Below, in pieces: positions 50,211 through 60,685 of a stretch of DNA of 64,000 bases; position 1 is the first letter of the stretch, and each line of letters starts with the position of its first letter. The notes below the pieces were generated by a model. That model was given only the letters and a program-made list of their open reading frames with translations, searched no databases and was not told the DNA's origin. Source of the DNA: Breviolum minutum Mf 1.05b.01 (taxonomy: Eukaryota; Sar; Dinophyceae; Suessiales; Symbiodiniaceae); NCBI GenBank assembly GCA_000507305.1, contig DF239928.1:60038-124037 (forward strand). The letters are read 5' to 3'. The translations under genes and the position numbers were made by a program.

Positions 50211-51831
50211 AAGGGGTCCTGGACTTCAAGACCTCTGACACAAGACTACCATACCACCTTGGATACGAAATCTGGTGATGTGCAGGTGACACTTTTTCGG
50301 CTGATTTTTGTGTTGGTATTTTTGAACTATTGTGCCTACTATTGCCTACCAACTTACCATTCCGGAATTCTGAAGGCTTGTTGACACACATGTTATTGGG
50401 ACCATTAAAGACACAACCAGGATCACGATGCTTCGAACGAACCCCGGCACGATCATGCAAAGCTCTGGACGATGAGCCTAAAGCACAGGGACCAGGAGGT
50501 CCCCCCAATTCCTCATTGTTCACTTCTGAGGGGGTGCATCCGGGGGTGCACCCTTTGGTTTCTTCGGGAACTTTGGTCGCCTCCTCGGACTTGGTGTAGA
50601 CGGGACATCTGCATCTGCCTTGGGATCTGTTTTTGTTCGGCTTGGTGAATTTGATCTCCGTCTTGCGGCTGGATAACACTTCTGTTTCTTTCAAATAAGC
50701 TAGGGCTGTAGCAGCCCAGCTTGGCGGCACCAGTGGCGAGAATGGACGGTCCATCATTGCAACTGACTGAGCACGCTCCTGAAAGACTTGGTTTGGTGGG
50801 CTTTCCAGTAACGATAGTATCGATGCCACCGACCAGTTGCCGTCTAATGTCGCCTGTTCCATAGCGATTACCAGAAGGCTGAGGTACTCTTTGGTGGCTC
50901 TGAAGTCGTTCTGGGCCGCGGCGGCATCTACAGCATGGCTGGCGATCCACATCGCCATCCCCATCTCCTTGTTGTTTCGGTATCCTCCGTACCGTTCCAT
51001 GTAGGAGGTCATGGAAAGGTTGGATGCACTGAGCTCCTCCTCCGTCTGAGGGATGGGTCTGGATGGCAACATCTTTTTGTGCAATTGCTGCTGCATCTGC
51101 ATAAAATAATTTGATGTCCTTCCGGCTAAGTGAGCCACCAACTGAGTCAATGCCATAGACTGCTGCGATATGGCAGCAACGATTGGAGATGGAGCATCTG
51201 CTGAAATGATAGGATTCAAGTCCCCACCATCTGCATGCTCTCCTTTTGGCACATCTGCTACAGTAGGAGCCTTGGTCTTTGGAGGGGGCCCCACCAGTGC
51301 TAAGGCCTGCTTGGCCGGAGTGGCTGCAACACGAAGTCCAGTGGATAGTGCAGGCAGCCTTTGTATAGTGGGAACTTGCAACACAGGATCTCCAGCAGGA
51401 GCGGCAGAGCCCAGGTTTTGGGACTGCGCCTTGACGAATGCCTCTTGCTGTTGTGCAATCATCTGAATCTGGGAGGCTAGGGCAGCAACTTGTTCTGCGA
51501 GAGCAGCATTGCTTGTCCGTTTGGGGTTGGCCTTTTTCACACCCGGAGCTACCTTTAGTGTAGCCTCTTCCTCTTCTCGAGCGGAGTAAAAATGCAACCT
51601 TGAGTCAGAAACCAACTCAATCCAAGCCTTGACCTCTTCGATGATGCCAGCAATGTTGGGCAGGGAATCCGGCCTTTCCTTTAGGAAGGGCATGGTGTCC
51701 GAGGGCAACTCCACCGCATAGTCATAGAGCTCAAAAGCCCCTGCACAGCTATCGTCCACGTCCAATATCAAAAACCGACCAGAGTTCTCCAACACTGAAA
51801 CCTGACCAGAGAACTCGTCTTCAACCAACAT
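50002..51831 (-). CDS. Gag-like protein of the retroelement
   Basis: A 609-residue open frame upstream of the RT, in the place of gag. It has an N-terminal acidic part (ILDVDDSCAGAFELYDYAVE), a glutamine-rich coiled segment (ALAEQVAALASQIQMIAQQQ), a proline/alanine-rich middle, and a helical segment with MTSYMERYGGYRNNKEMGMA, which I associate with gag-like proteins of dinoflagellate retroelements. A cysteine-containing basic stretch (KNRSQGRCRCPVY) may bind nucleic acid. No standard zinc knuckle is complete. The function as capsid or nucleic-acid-binding protein is inferred from position. Confidence 0.7.
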   Translation of the reverse strand: MLVEDEFSGQVSVLENSGRFLILDVDDSCAGAFELYDYAVELPSDTMPFLKERPDSLPNIAGIIEEVKAWIELVSDSRLHFYSAREEEEATLKVAPGVKKANPKRTSNAALAEQVAALASQIQMIAQQQEAFVKAQSQNLGSAAPAGDPVLQVPTIQRLPALSTGLRVAATPAKQALALVGPPPKTKAPTVADVPKGEHADGGDLNPIISADAPSPIVAAISQQSMALTQLVAHLAGRTSNYFMQMQQQLHKKMLPSRPIPQTEEELSASNLSMTSYMERYGGYRNNKEMGMAMWIASHAVDAAAAQNDFRATKEYLSLLVIAMEQATLDGNWSVASILSLLESPPNQVFQERAQSVAMMDRPFSPLVPPSWAATALAYLKETEVLSSRKTEIKFTKPNKNRSQGRCRCPVYTKSEEATKVPEETKGCTPGCTPSEVNNEELGGPPGPCALGSSSRALHDRAGVRSKHRDPGCVFNGPNNMCVNKPSEFRNGKLVGNSRHNSSKIPTQKSAEKVSPAHHQISYPRWYGSLVSEVLKSRTPFAAFWNSTISASKSGHVGPLAPTFFPIPMPRQGAFDRMPAHPSSSKRRRQNPCRCNGPQLLVSWWPTCQ

Positions 51832-51838
51832 CTCGGCC

Positions 51839-52562
51839 TCAAAACTTCGACTGGGGTCCTAAAAGAGCACCGTCTGACGAACTCAGGCCATCCAACAAGG
51901 CCCCTGTGGCCAAGAAATTTTCGGGGATTGCAACGAGCATCCCACCTGTACGACTGATCACTGGGATTAGGGGACAGCATGGCACTGTCTCACTTGCTAA
52001 CAAGGAAGCTGGCGGCCTCCACATCACCAAGGAGGCATCTCCCTCCTTGGCAAACCTGATCATCTCTTTTTCCATTTCTGAAGCTCAGGGACGTCACACT
52101 GAGCTCCTAGACAAAACACTTGCACTTCACACAACGAAGGGAATGCTTCTGCAACTAGGTTTTTACAACCCTGTGTGAGCAAACGAAAGTCTGATCTGGT
52201 CTGAGTACGAAAGGGAGGCTTGTCACCGCAGCGTAGCACGACCCACTGACAATCAGCGTGCCCAATCAACGGTATGCCTGGTACACGTCACCGGATGCCA
52301 ACGATTTAGATGCTCTGTTACCCGCCTCGAATGCACGACGAGTCCTAAGAACAGCACCAGGCTCCTTGGAAGAGAGTCTGGACTTGGCAAGGTGGATTAC
52401 AGCTTCAGGCAACTCAGTTTCAGATGGTTCGGACACAGGATCAGGAGGGATAACTTCCCAACCAGAAGACTCAGGAAGCTGTGACGAAGAAGCAGCACCT
52501 GAGGCAATTGTCAAGGCCTGAACAGCCTTAGTGAGATCTTGAAGGGGCAACTTCGGCTTCAC
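51839..52562 (-). CDS. 5' coding segments of the retroelement, frame-broken
   Basis: Two adjacent open pieces (LTKAVQALTIASGAASSSQL to SGDVYQAYR, then IGHADCQWVVLRCGDKPPF) read naturally only if joined across a frame change near 52265. A third (ASLVMWRPPASLLASETVPC) ends just before the gag-like frame. They probably belong to one N-terminal protein that has decayed or needs splicing. Confidence 0.5.
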
Positions 52563-52832
52563 TCATCCAAGTACCCAGCCAGGCGGGAACGACGAGGCTT
52601 TGAAGGAACGAAGGGAGGTGGGGCAGAAGTCCAAGGTGCAGGCGAAGCTGGATGGAGGAGCTGGGAATAAGCTCTCAAAAGGAAGATGGTCAGCAGAATT
52701 CCAATGAGAAGTCCAAATGCCAAACCACAGAAGAACGCCGGAAAGAACGGCACACCACAGTGGAACGGACAGGACAACCCCCAGCTCACCTCCTTAACCA
52801 ACCCAGCAACAGCCAGCACCCGATCCAACATC
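52559..52832 (-). CDS. Small hydrophobic protein frame at the 5' end of the retroelement
   Basis: From MLDRVLAVAGLVKEVSWG the frame continues through one strong membrane segment (FFCGLAFGLLIGILLTIFLL) and a proline-rich tail, ending RSRLAGYLDE. It starts just inside A1. Function unknown; it could be translated from the element's own mRNA or be chance. Confidence 0.4.
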
Positions 52833-52875
52833 AGCCTTGAGCAGGAAAACACATAGCCATCGTGGATAATGTCAT
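52833..52875 (-). repeat. Terminal repeat A1 of the retroelement
   Basis: A 43-bp sequence ending cgtggataatgtcat on the plus strand, identical to A2. It marks the 5' boundary; beyond it the sequence atacaaatgcatatacaaat is host flank. Confidence 0.95.
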
Positions 52876-52989
52876 ATACAAATGCATATACAAATATATG
52901 TAACAATTATCATGTACATTTACTTAAATTTGTACGTCTCAAAAAAAAAACTTCATTTTCCCATGTATATCGCACAGGGTTGCTTGTCA

Positions 52990-54330
52990 ACTCAGGACTA
53001 TCTCCTCCATGGGCATTCCAGGATCTTTGGCCCAGCTCAACAACTGAGCACGGATGCCCTTCTTGATGTCCTAGGGGTCAACATGTTGTCAGAGCAACTT
53101 TACCACTGCATTTTCAGTTGTCAGTGCTCCTTGATCTCCTCATCATCCTCCTTATCGATGGTGGCTTCCCTTGATCTTGAGGGTTTCGATGTGGAGTCCA
53201 CATGCTCCTTGCAATTCAGCTACAAGATGCTGAGTATGCAGTAGCTTGATGGATTGCAAATGACTACAATGATTAGGATATTGATTGGAATAGATCGTAT
53301 TATAGTATCACCTTCCGTTCCGTGAAATGCTTGCCAAAACAGCTGTAGCATTCGAGACTTGCGATGACAATAATGCTGATCTACATCAGTGGACTGCTGC
53401 ATCATCACTTGCCTCAACATCCTCTTCGCTCTCTTGGCTCTCCTCTTCATTCTTGTCCTTACACAGGTGCCAGCAAGTTCAGTCAAGCAACAGACTTGCT
53501 CTGCCCTTTAAGCTCCAAACAGAGGAGTCATCAGAATCATTCTTGACGTCAGATGTAACACGATTGTACCTTTAAAGACCGGGAGGTATGAATCCATCCA
53601 GCGGAATCCAGCAAGCTGCTTTCGGGCGCACGAGTCAAAGTCCTCCTCGCCTTGCCAGGAAAAAAACCGGAGGATGAAGTGATGTCGGAAAGGGTGAAAT
53701 CTTGTAGAATCTTGTGGAATCTTGTAGATGTTACATCTATTGTCTTGAAGACCGGTGTAACAATTAGGATTCATTCCCTGAAAAATTCCCTGATTTGGCC
53801 TTCTTTTCGGATGTGCCAGCATCATGTCTTTTGATTTTGCAAAACCGTGACAGATGCTTTGCAAAAACAATCAAAAACAACCAACGAGATGACCTGCCTA
53901 AACCCACTCTGCGCTGAGCGGTTTGGCGGCGAACCTCGGCAGAACACAACTGCTCTCTACAGTCCTCTCCAAGCATCCATAAAGCCATAGTAATGACACA
54001 TCCTATAGCTGACTTATGACATCTTGTAACATCTGACATTGCATTGGGCAAAATGATGTTGACATGTCATCCGAATTCCATGAGACTTTCCAGCCTCACG
54101 CTTGTCCAGCTTGGCAGCTTGAGCACCTTTGCGTTGCTTTCCTTTCGACCTCACCGATTTCAATGGTTTGATGAACCAAGCTCTCTTGAGAATGTTTTCT
54201 GAGTTCCCCGACTCTGACATTTCGCCCCTCTACATCACTGTCCAAACTATGCCAATCTGAAATCGATTCATGTCGTCTCAACTGATGGAAAATGATAGAA
54301 GCAATTAAGATCAATTAAGGTTACTGGACG
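52990..54330 (-). CDS. Unidentified exon-like segments upstream of the retroelement insertion
   Basis: Pieces with plausible splice context are: DIKKGIRAQLLSWAKDPGMP near 53000-53075 after a ccctag acceptor; an acidic piece NEEESQESEEDVEASDDAA near 53400-53460; FDSCARKQLAGFRWMDSYLP near 53580-53640; and a basic piece KGKQRKGAQAAKLDKREAGK near 54080-54150. If one gene, it is acidic and low-complexity in part. No domain was recognised. Confidence 0.35.
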
Positions 54331-54643
54331 TGCTGTGTTTTGATACTTTGGTTTGGTGAAATCCGTGTCAGGGGTCTTGTCGTGATGTTCACCATGCAAA
54401 GATTTGAACTGCTTTCAGCTGAGATGGAAAAACAGGCTGTTGCATCGGAACTTGACATAGGAGCTCCAATTGCTTCTACGGTGGTGGATGCAGCATCTGT
54501 TTGCGGGCTGGACGCTGTTCTGCATTGTCAGCGGAAAACTCCGGCTACAAAAATGCAGCCGGCAGAATTGTCAAAACCTAACTACCATGCGTATTGAACA
54601 ATGCTGAGTGGCTGAAACGGGCCAAACAACATCTCAAATTCAA

Positions 54644-56880
54644 TCGATTCAGTACATTGAAATCTTCTTGTTCTTGGTCTTCTCGCGCATACGGCGCTTA
54701 GTTTCCTTTATAGCCTGCACCGACAGGAGCAGTTGTGTCTCTGATGTGCTAAGTACCTTGGGGGTCAAGCTCCCAGGCTCTGTCTCTTGCTGCCTTGCCT
54801 CCTCTCGTTTTTCAAGTTCTTTTTCCCGGCCTTCACGCCTTACATTTCAATTGAAAGAAATCGATTACAGAACGTTGGGTCCCAAAGTCTAACCACTTGA
54901 GATATATTATAGAAAAATATGAAGCTCCTCGGCTCCTCTCAAGCAATTCTTTTCTGAGTAGCTTGCTTGAACTTCTGGATAACATAGTCTTTGAACTCCT
55001 CTGCAACAAAAACACTGGCAGCTTTCGAAGCACGAAGGGTGTGGCCAAACAAGTTGCTTCACAAAGGCACTCTCCGTTCTCCAACTGAATCGCAGCATCT
55101 GTTCAAGAGTTTACGAATATGCTACTGAAGTTCAGGATAGCATTGGATATCTCAATGATTTGAATTTCATGTATCCGTTCCACAAAAATGCCGCAAGTCC
55201 ACCAAATCTCAAACTGCCTCAATCGTTCATATTCCAAGCTGCTAAATTCAGCAAATTGAAGGTAGCCCTTTACATTGACAAAGCTGCTTATGTCGAGGTT
55301 TCTAGAAACCATCACTGATGTCACGGCGATGTATCGCTCCAGCTTTTCATTCTGCTCCCACTCGTCGTCTCTCACGGCTCTCTCTGCCTGTGGAATGGGA
55401 TTTGAAACCGATAAGAGCTGCGATGAAATAAGGATGTTAAAAGTGTGGAATGTGGAAAAAGGGACAAACTCTTCGGTGCGCTATGTGTTTCGCTAGGACC
55501 ACTAGGAGTTAATCTGGGCCACCATTTCGGCACGCCTCAGCGATGAGTTCGCCAATCTTCTTGATAGCGATCTTCCTGGAACAAAGAGCCGACATAACAC
55601 GAGCTTTATCGCCCCGTGAACGTCTTATGACAGTGAGCTGGATTTGGTCGACCAAAGATGAAGACCAACGTTTCGTCAAATGGAAAAAAAAAATCACATC
55701 AAAGCCAGCAAGTTGATGCTGATCTCCCAAAAGCGTCAGCTATCTGCTACACGTCACATTGTTGCGCAAAGGCATGGCTTAGCTGCACGATTTCTCTTTT
55801 CGAAAATGGCAGTTGATTTTCCACTGCTGGGCTTTCGAGCGTATTATCAAGCTGAGACGAAGTCTGCTGACCTCGCCACGGGGGAAAAAAAAATACACAT
55901 TGAAGTGGGCAACTGGTCGAGTCATGCATTTTTGATGCGTTTTTTTTCGTTTTTCTTCACATCAAATTAAGGTGTTCCAGGATCCCCCGCAAGCGACCGA
56001 AAATTCTCCGGCTTTGCTGATCCGATTCTTGTGAATCTCTCGCATCTTCAATCGAACCTGCCAGGAGACCGGAAAACGATGACGTTTTCACTGGAGTTTC
56101 TGTTTGACATTCTTTGATCCTTTGGGAAGAGTCATGGCAAGAGCTAGTAGCAGTAAGGATATGAGAGCGATGAGAAAAGCAACTGGTGACCCCGTAACCT
56201 GTCATACGGATTCACAACTTCATCTGATCCAACAAGTTGAAATGCTGCAGGCCTTCTCAGGGATCCAGTCAACTTTGTCCACCCTTCAGAAACAGCAACA
56301 TCACTGAGAACTCTCTGAAGTGAGGTCAATGTTATCCCGTGAATTCCGAAATTTTTACAACTTAAATTGAAACAGTAACATACCTTTTGCTATCTTTTGC
56401 TGCCGTGTCAACGTCCTACATCTGGATTCTTTTATTAATCCTGTACTCCCCATCCCCGGATCTGAGATTCCATGCTTAAAGCTCATTTGAACTCGACTGT
56501 CACTCATGTTCACAGATTGACCGCCAGGTCCCGAAGACCTTGGAGGAATGCAAGGAATGGCTTGATGAATATCATATGGTTCAATATGGCTTGATGAATT
56601 TCATGAAACCGAATTTGTAGGTGGCCTCGAAACTCGTTTCGTCAGATCCTTTTCATTGACCACCACTTTTGTACCTCGATGGGTTGCTTGCAGTCCATTC
56701 ACCACTGATGAGTTGCTTTTCATGGGAGGCATACCTTGGAGTGTATTTCGTATTGATTTGAACTCCCCAAACAGCAGTTCATTATGCGTCGTTTGCCTCA
56801 AATAGCTATGTTTTGTTGCTAAGTTGACAAGGTGCGACAATAGCATTAAGTCAAGCATTTGGCTGAGCCCTCCCACGTCG
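54644..56880 (-). CDS. Unidentified multi-exon gene with charged C-terminus
   Basis: Exons read on the minus strand: about 56601-56876 (FKSIRNTLQGMPPMKSNSSV); about 56200-56330 (VLSDVAVSEGWTKLTGSLRR, donor gttacgg); about 55970-56110 (TSSFSGLLAGSIEDARDSQE, after aatgtcaaacag); about 55500-55680 (RSRGDKARVMSALCSRKIAI); about 55105-55400 (WEQNEKLERYIAVTSVMVSR and FVNVKGYLQFAEFSSLEYER); about 54955-55040 (FVAEEFKDYVIQKFKQATQK); and a last exon about 54644-54840 (REKELEKREEARQQE to ETKRRMREKTKNKKISMY, then stop). The last exon is helical and strongly basic. The order and strand argue for one gene, but no domain is known to me. The 5' end is unclear; it starts downstream of the DHHC gene's stop. 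Confidence 0.5.
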
Positions 56881-57203
56881 TAGACTCAAAGCCTTAGCCA
56901 GGACACAAATCTCAATCTCTTAGTCGTGAAAAACAAATCAAATTGGTGACGCTTTTTTATGAGCAGAGTTTTCGTTGCACCGTTTCTGGTCACGGACTTT
57001 GCCTTCCACGGCCTGTCGCTGTTTCAGAGCTCGAATGTCTCAAACCTAGATGCGACGATGATGGTTGTAGCCACTTCACGGTAGCGTCTGCCGTTTCACA
57101 GGAGGTCAAGTTGCGCTGCAGACGGGCCGGTGTCTTCCCCTCGCAGAAACGTTCTTTCAGTTGGCATCAACGTTGGAGGAGTTTGTATCAGTAGATGGCC
57201 ATC

Positions 57204-58175
57204 TCAAACATGCTTGGCAGGGCGGTTGAAAAAATCGTCAAAGAAAGGTAGTCTTGGCAAGAAACAACAGCATGGACCGCCAAAAACATCGTGCCAGTTC
57301 TGAAGGCATGTCTTCGTAGACTTGCTGAGGTGTTTTCCTCGAGGACGTTGGGCTTGAAGACGACTGATGGTCGTCTGACCTTCACAGATTAGACGAATTT
57401 GTTGGATCAACAAGCTGAAAGTCATCAGAAATGTGACACTCCCAAGCAGTAGCAAGAATCCAACGGCATGTAAATGTATACCAACGTACTTATGATTTAT
57501 CAAGCGGTGGAGGTAAAAAGCCAATGTTGTAGATTTCAATGGTGGCAGATGGTCAATGGCTTCATGGACATGTTTTACAATAACTTCTGAGTGATCGAAG
57601 CAATAGATGGTTGTAATCGTCAAGACATAGGCCAGGGATGAAGCCGACCAAAACAAGAAGAGGACAAAGGCCTTTCGATTGGATCGTCCAACACAGTTGC
57701 CAATGAAAGGACAATGATGGTCCATGTTCTGAACACATCTTCTACAAATACGACAGTGGTGGCTACCAGCTGGCTTTCCTTGTTGACACCTCTGGCAGAA
57801 ATCGCCCGCTGCTCCACATTCACTTGGGCCAACAAAGCCTGGATCTCTTAGCACTGCTTCAGCATAGTTCAAATTGGTATTTGCCCAAAAACAAAGGCAA
57901 AGGCACCAGTGTACGTAGAAGGATGCCTCGTTGGGGTCCAAAAACTGGGGATAGATGTACACAGCACCACAAATTGTGATCGACTGAATGGTACCTAGCA
58001 CAAAGAGTACCATGAAGAAGCTCCAGAGTCGACGAACTGTGGGATGAGACACCACCTCCGTGATCATATCTAAAAAACTTGGCTGAACATCCTTTCCACA
58101 CTCTGAAACTTTGTTCTCCTCCAAGTCATTCAACTCTGTGCATTTCTCAACATCAACACTCCCACGCTTTGCCAT
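57204..58175 (-). CDS. DHHC-type palmitoyltransferase, intronless, 323 residues
   Basis: It transfers palmitate from CoA to cysteines of membrane proteins. The zinc-binding cysteine-rich domain is complete (about residues 125-162): CQRCQQGKPAGSHHC, CRICRRCVQNMDHHCPFIGN, with the catalytic DHHC cysteine. Two membrane segments precede it (FFMVLFVLGTIQSITICGAV; WCLCLCFWANTNL) and two follow (FVLFLFWSASSLAYVLTIT; VGFLLLLGSVTFLMTFSLLI), the usual four-helix topology. The C-terminal NWHDVFGG fits the conserved TTxE/PaCCT-side region only loosely. The ATG at 58175 is the first in frame; the N-terminal 40 residues are acidic and cytosolic. No intron is present, unlike most neighbours, which is compatible with origin by retroposition. 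Most likely acts in Golgi, ER or plasma membrane. Confidence 0.96.
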   Translation of the reverse strand: MAKRGSVDVEKCTELNDLEENKVSECGKDVQPSFLDMITEVVSHPTVRRLWSFFMVLFVLGTIQSITICGAVYIYPQFLDPNEASFYVHWCLCLCFWANTNLNYAEAVLRDPGFVGPSECGAAGDFCQRCQQGKPAGSHHCRICRRCVQNMDHHCPFIGNCVGRSNRKAFVLFLFWSASSLAYVLTITTIYCFDHSEVIVKHVHEAIDHLPPLKSTTLAFYLHRLINHKYVGIHLHAVGFLLLLGSVTFLMTFSLLIQQIRLICEGQTTISRLQAQRPRGKHLSKSTKTCLQNWHDVFGGPCCCFLPRLPFFDDFFNRPAKHV

Positions 58176-58179
58176 GAAC

Positions 58180-59455
58180 GCGCAAGAAACGTTGGTTGCT
58201 AGTTTTGAAGCAATCTAAGTTGCCATGGTAGCCGTAAAACCATACAACATCATACAACTATGAGTAATGAGTATGAGCCTGTGACCTGAGTTGGAATAAA
58301 TTGAAAGTCTTAGATGATTCATCCTTGCCTGGGACATGAAATATACTAAAAGTTGCGCTGAATGTCAAAGCCTTCAATGAACGCCGGTGATTCAGATCTG
58401 GCGACAAAAAACTATCGTTCAGGATCGTGGCCGCTGGCTGTTTTGCTTGTATACTTTTCGTTGGAGTAAGTGACTGAATGAAAATGGGAAAATGGCTATC
58501 GCCTGTTCGAATCTATGTGATGCTGGTGTGCAATCGATGTGCAATCGACAAGTCTCCCTGAAATCTTCCGCTGAGTTGAGTTGTCATTCTGCACACCAAT
58601 ACGTACTGAGAAATATCCATGTCACAGCTGCATGATTTCATCAGATTTTGGAATAAAACTAAAGATCAGAGGTAAACTCCACTCTCCCACATAACAACTG
58701 GAATCTTCACCCAGCGGCAAAAGCATGGACAGGACGCTCTAGGAAGTTAATGAAGGTCACGCCTGCCAAACACCGCAACAAAACAGTCAACAGTTCAGCT
58801 CTGCATCGCAAAATGGCGATAAAACTCATTGGCACCTCTACAGGCATTCATCGCCAAGGTGTCAAGATGTTAGTCTGCACACCTATATTTAGCTATGTCA
58901 TGTTATTTAACTGCTACTTACTGTATGATGAGATTGATTCAATTCTAATTTTTCTAAAATGTCTGGGTCAACCTGTTGCCACTTTTGAAAGAATCTGAAT
59001 ACGAAATTGCCAACAAGCGAAAACAATTCCTGTACAGTGTCTCTTTAGGATGCTTCCTTCAAAACACGACCATTTGCCAAGGAATTGATTGAAGTGCCAT
59101 CTCCCAAAGAGCAGAGTTTCCAGAGTGTCTTGCTTCACAAAAACATGTTTCAAGTTTACGAATATACAGCTTTTCGAGCCAACATTCGCAGCATGAGAGG
59201 TGCTCATGCTACTGCCTAACAGCCTGTCTCAAAAGCTTCGGGAACGCGTAGTTGAACTGCTTCCAAAGGACGTGAGAATTGGTGTCTCAGCAGTGTATGA
59301 AATCAAGAGTCGAGATTTGCTGCACACATGTCCGCTCCAAGACATTGCAAGTTGAGACTGTTTTTTCTCGCACATGTCCAACGGTCCAACACCAACTGTA
59401 GACCCCAGTCTGTTATCCCCCCATTTTGGGGTAGATCTAATCACACCATCTGCCC
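58180..59455. other. Intergenic stretch without a recognised gene
   Basis: This separates the TPR gene from the downstream DHHC gene. Short open stretches on both strands lack motifs. Nothing structured was seen apart from ordinary AT-rich runs. Confidence 0.55.
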
Positions 59456-59458
59456 CTC

Positions 59459-60685
59459 TCACTCCCGCCGCCTTTGAAGCCAAAATCCACCTGCCAGGAG
59501 TACCATAGCTGCTGCAGCAATGCTCACCACACAAAGTGCCGTTGGGAAGGCCTCACCTGAAGATATCGGTGGAGGAGCAGAATCGCTTTTTGGTTCTGCA
59601 GGTCGGACAGGTTGTGTGGAAGCAGCTGCTTCATTCGGGGGCATTGTGGGCGGCTCATTGCCACCATCCATCATTCGAATCTTTGCCTTCAACTCCTCCA
59701 ATTCTGGCGTTCCACTCAGGCCCCTCACGCCAACAGCATCTGCCTTGGCCGAATCAAGAACTTCTTTCATCATTTCCTCACCAAACTTTTGCTGGACTTT
59801 GTAGATGGATGTCTCAAACTTCACTTGTGCCATAACTTTCTCTCTTGTTGCCTCATCACTGTCTTGCTGATGTGGTTCTTCAAGCTTCCTACTGGGAAAG
59901 GCAGCTATGACCTCTCTTGCACATAGGAGAAGCCGTTCCTCTTTGCTGAGATTCACCAGGCTCGCATCGCTGTCTTGCTCCATGGCCCCCTTGGTCATGA
60001 GGCAGTATCCTTCTCCTCCAAAATGATCCGGCCGTTCCATCTTCATGTAGGGGCAACAAAGATGTAATCCCTGCTTGTCAACCTTCGCAATATAGGGAAC
60101 TGGTGGTGGAGGTGGCATCCCAGCAGGAATATCTTCCATAGTCACCTGGATATCCAAATGCCTTGGATCTTTAGTGGCATCAATCCGAAATTGACCCATG
60201 ATGGATCTGCCCAGCACTTGCACTCGCACTTGGCAATGATCTATAAACTCCATTTCCTGGTCGTATCCTCCCAAAGCTTCTGTCACTTTACCATGCCAAC
60301 AGCCTCGCAACTCCGACGTAAAATGTCGGTTGTTCACCTCTATGACTGTCTTTCGCAAGGAATCAGCATCTTCCTTGGAACAGTTGGCAATTCCTTTCTC
60401 ACAAATGGCAATGGCCTCCTCCCAGCGTTCTAATTCTTGAAGTGCCGCTGCTTGTCTCGAATAACCTTTCGAGAAGGAGGGAGCCAACTCTACGCATTTC
60501 TGTGCATCGGCCAAGGCCTCCCTTGCTGAGTCTCTCAACTTCAAATAAGCAGCACTTCGATTGCTGTAGCATAGATGCTGTGCTGGATCACTTTCAAGTG
60601 ACTCGGTATAAGCTTTCACTGCGCCAGCATAGTCACCTTTCTTGAATTTGGTATTGCCTTCATCCTTCAGAGCAGCAGCGCTCAT
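59459..60685 (-). CDS. Tail-anchored TPR protein, intronless, 408 residues
   Basis: The N-terminal 110 residues are three TPR motifs of the Hsp70/Hsp90 co-chaperone type: LKDEGNTKFKKGDYAGAVKA, CYSNRSAAYLKLRD and GYSRQAAALQELERWEEAIA. The TPR clamp residues (K, N, N, K/R) seem present. The middle part (VTEALGGYDQEMEFIDHCQV to KMERPDHFGG) is a beta-rich domain I cannot name; a helical stretch (EKVMAQVKFETSIYKVQQKF) follows. The C-terminus is a proline-rich linker, one membrane helix (LCVVSIAAAAMVLLAGGFWL) and QRRRE, a typical tail anchor for ER or outer organelle membranes. The start ATG is at 60685; an upstream in-frame codon is TTG. Its role as membrane-bound co-chaperone is inferred from architecture. 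It lies 383 bp downstream of the MCAT stop, same strand. Confidence 0.93.
   Translation of the reverse strand: MSAAALKDEGNTKFKKGDYAGAVKAYTESLESDPAQHLCYSNRSAAYLKLRDSAREALADAQKCVELAPSFSKGYSRQAAALQELERWEEAIAICEKGIANCSKEDADSLRKTVIEVNNRHFTSELRGCWHGKVTEALGGYDQEMEFIDHCQVRVQVLGRSIMGQFRIDATKDPRHLDIQVTMEDIPAGMPPPPPVPYIAKVDKQGLHLCCPYMKMERPDHFGGEGYCLMTKGAMEQDSDASLVNLSKEERLLLCAREVIAAFPSRKLEEPHQQDSDEATREKVMAQVKFETSIYKVQQKFGEEMMKEVLDSAKADAVGVRGLSGTPELEELKAKIRMMDGGNEPPTMPPNEAAASTQPVRPAEPKSDSAPPPISSGEAFPTALCVVSIAAAAMVLLAGGFWLQRRRE

Larger units (their letters stand above)
45291..52875 (-). mobile_element. Tyrosine-recombinase retrotransposon (DIRS/Ngaro/PAT-like) with split direct repeats, 7,585 bp
   Basis: On the minus strand the order is A1, gag-like region, reverse transcriptase, RNase H interrupted by a methyltransferase-like domain, tyrosine recombinase, B1, A2, B2. 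The A1...B1-A2-B2 arrangement of terminal repeats is the known mark of PAT/Ngaro-type elements, which integrate through a circular intermediate with a tyrosine recombinase and make no target-site duplication; none was seen. A1 and A2 are identical over 43 bp, and B1 and B2 differ at only a few positions in about 157 bp, so insertion is fairly recent. Coding frames change at several points (about 52265, 49515, 47850, 47100), so the copy may be inactive unless frameshifting or splicing joins them. It lies between a J-like exon pair and unassigned exons. Confidence 0.93.

Noticed and set aside
58173..58245. Spliced-leader relic upstream of the DHHC gene
   Set aside because: The segment ACGGCTACCATGGCAACTTAG only loosely recalls the leader after rearrangement; no continuous match longer than a few bases.
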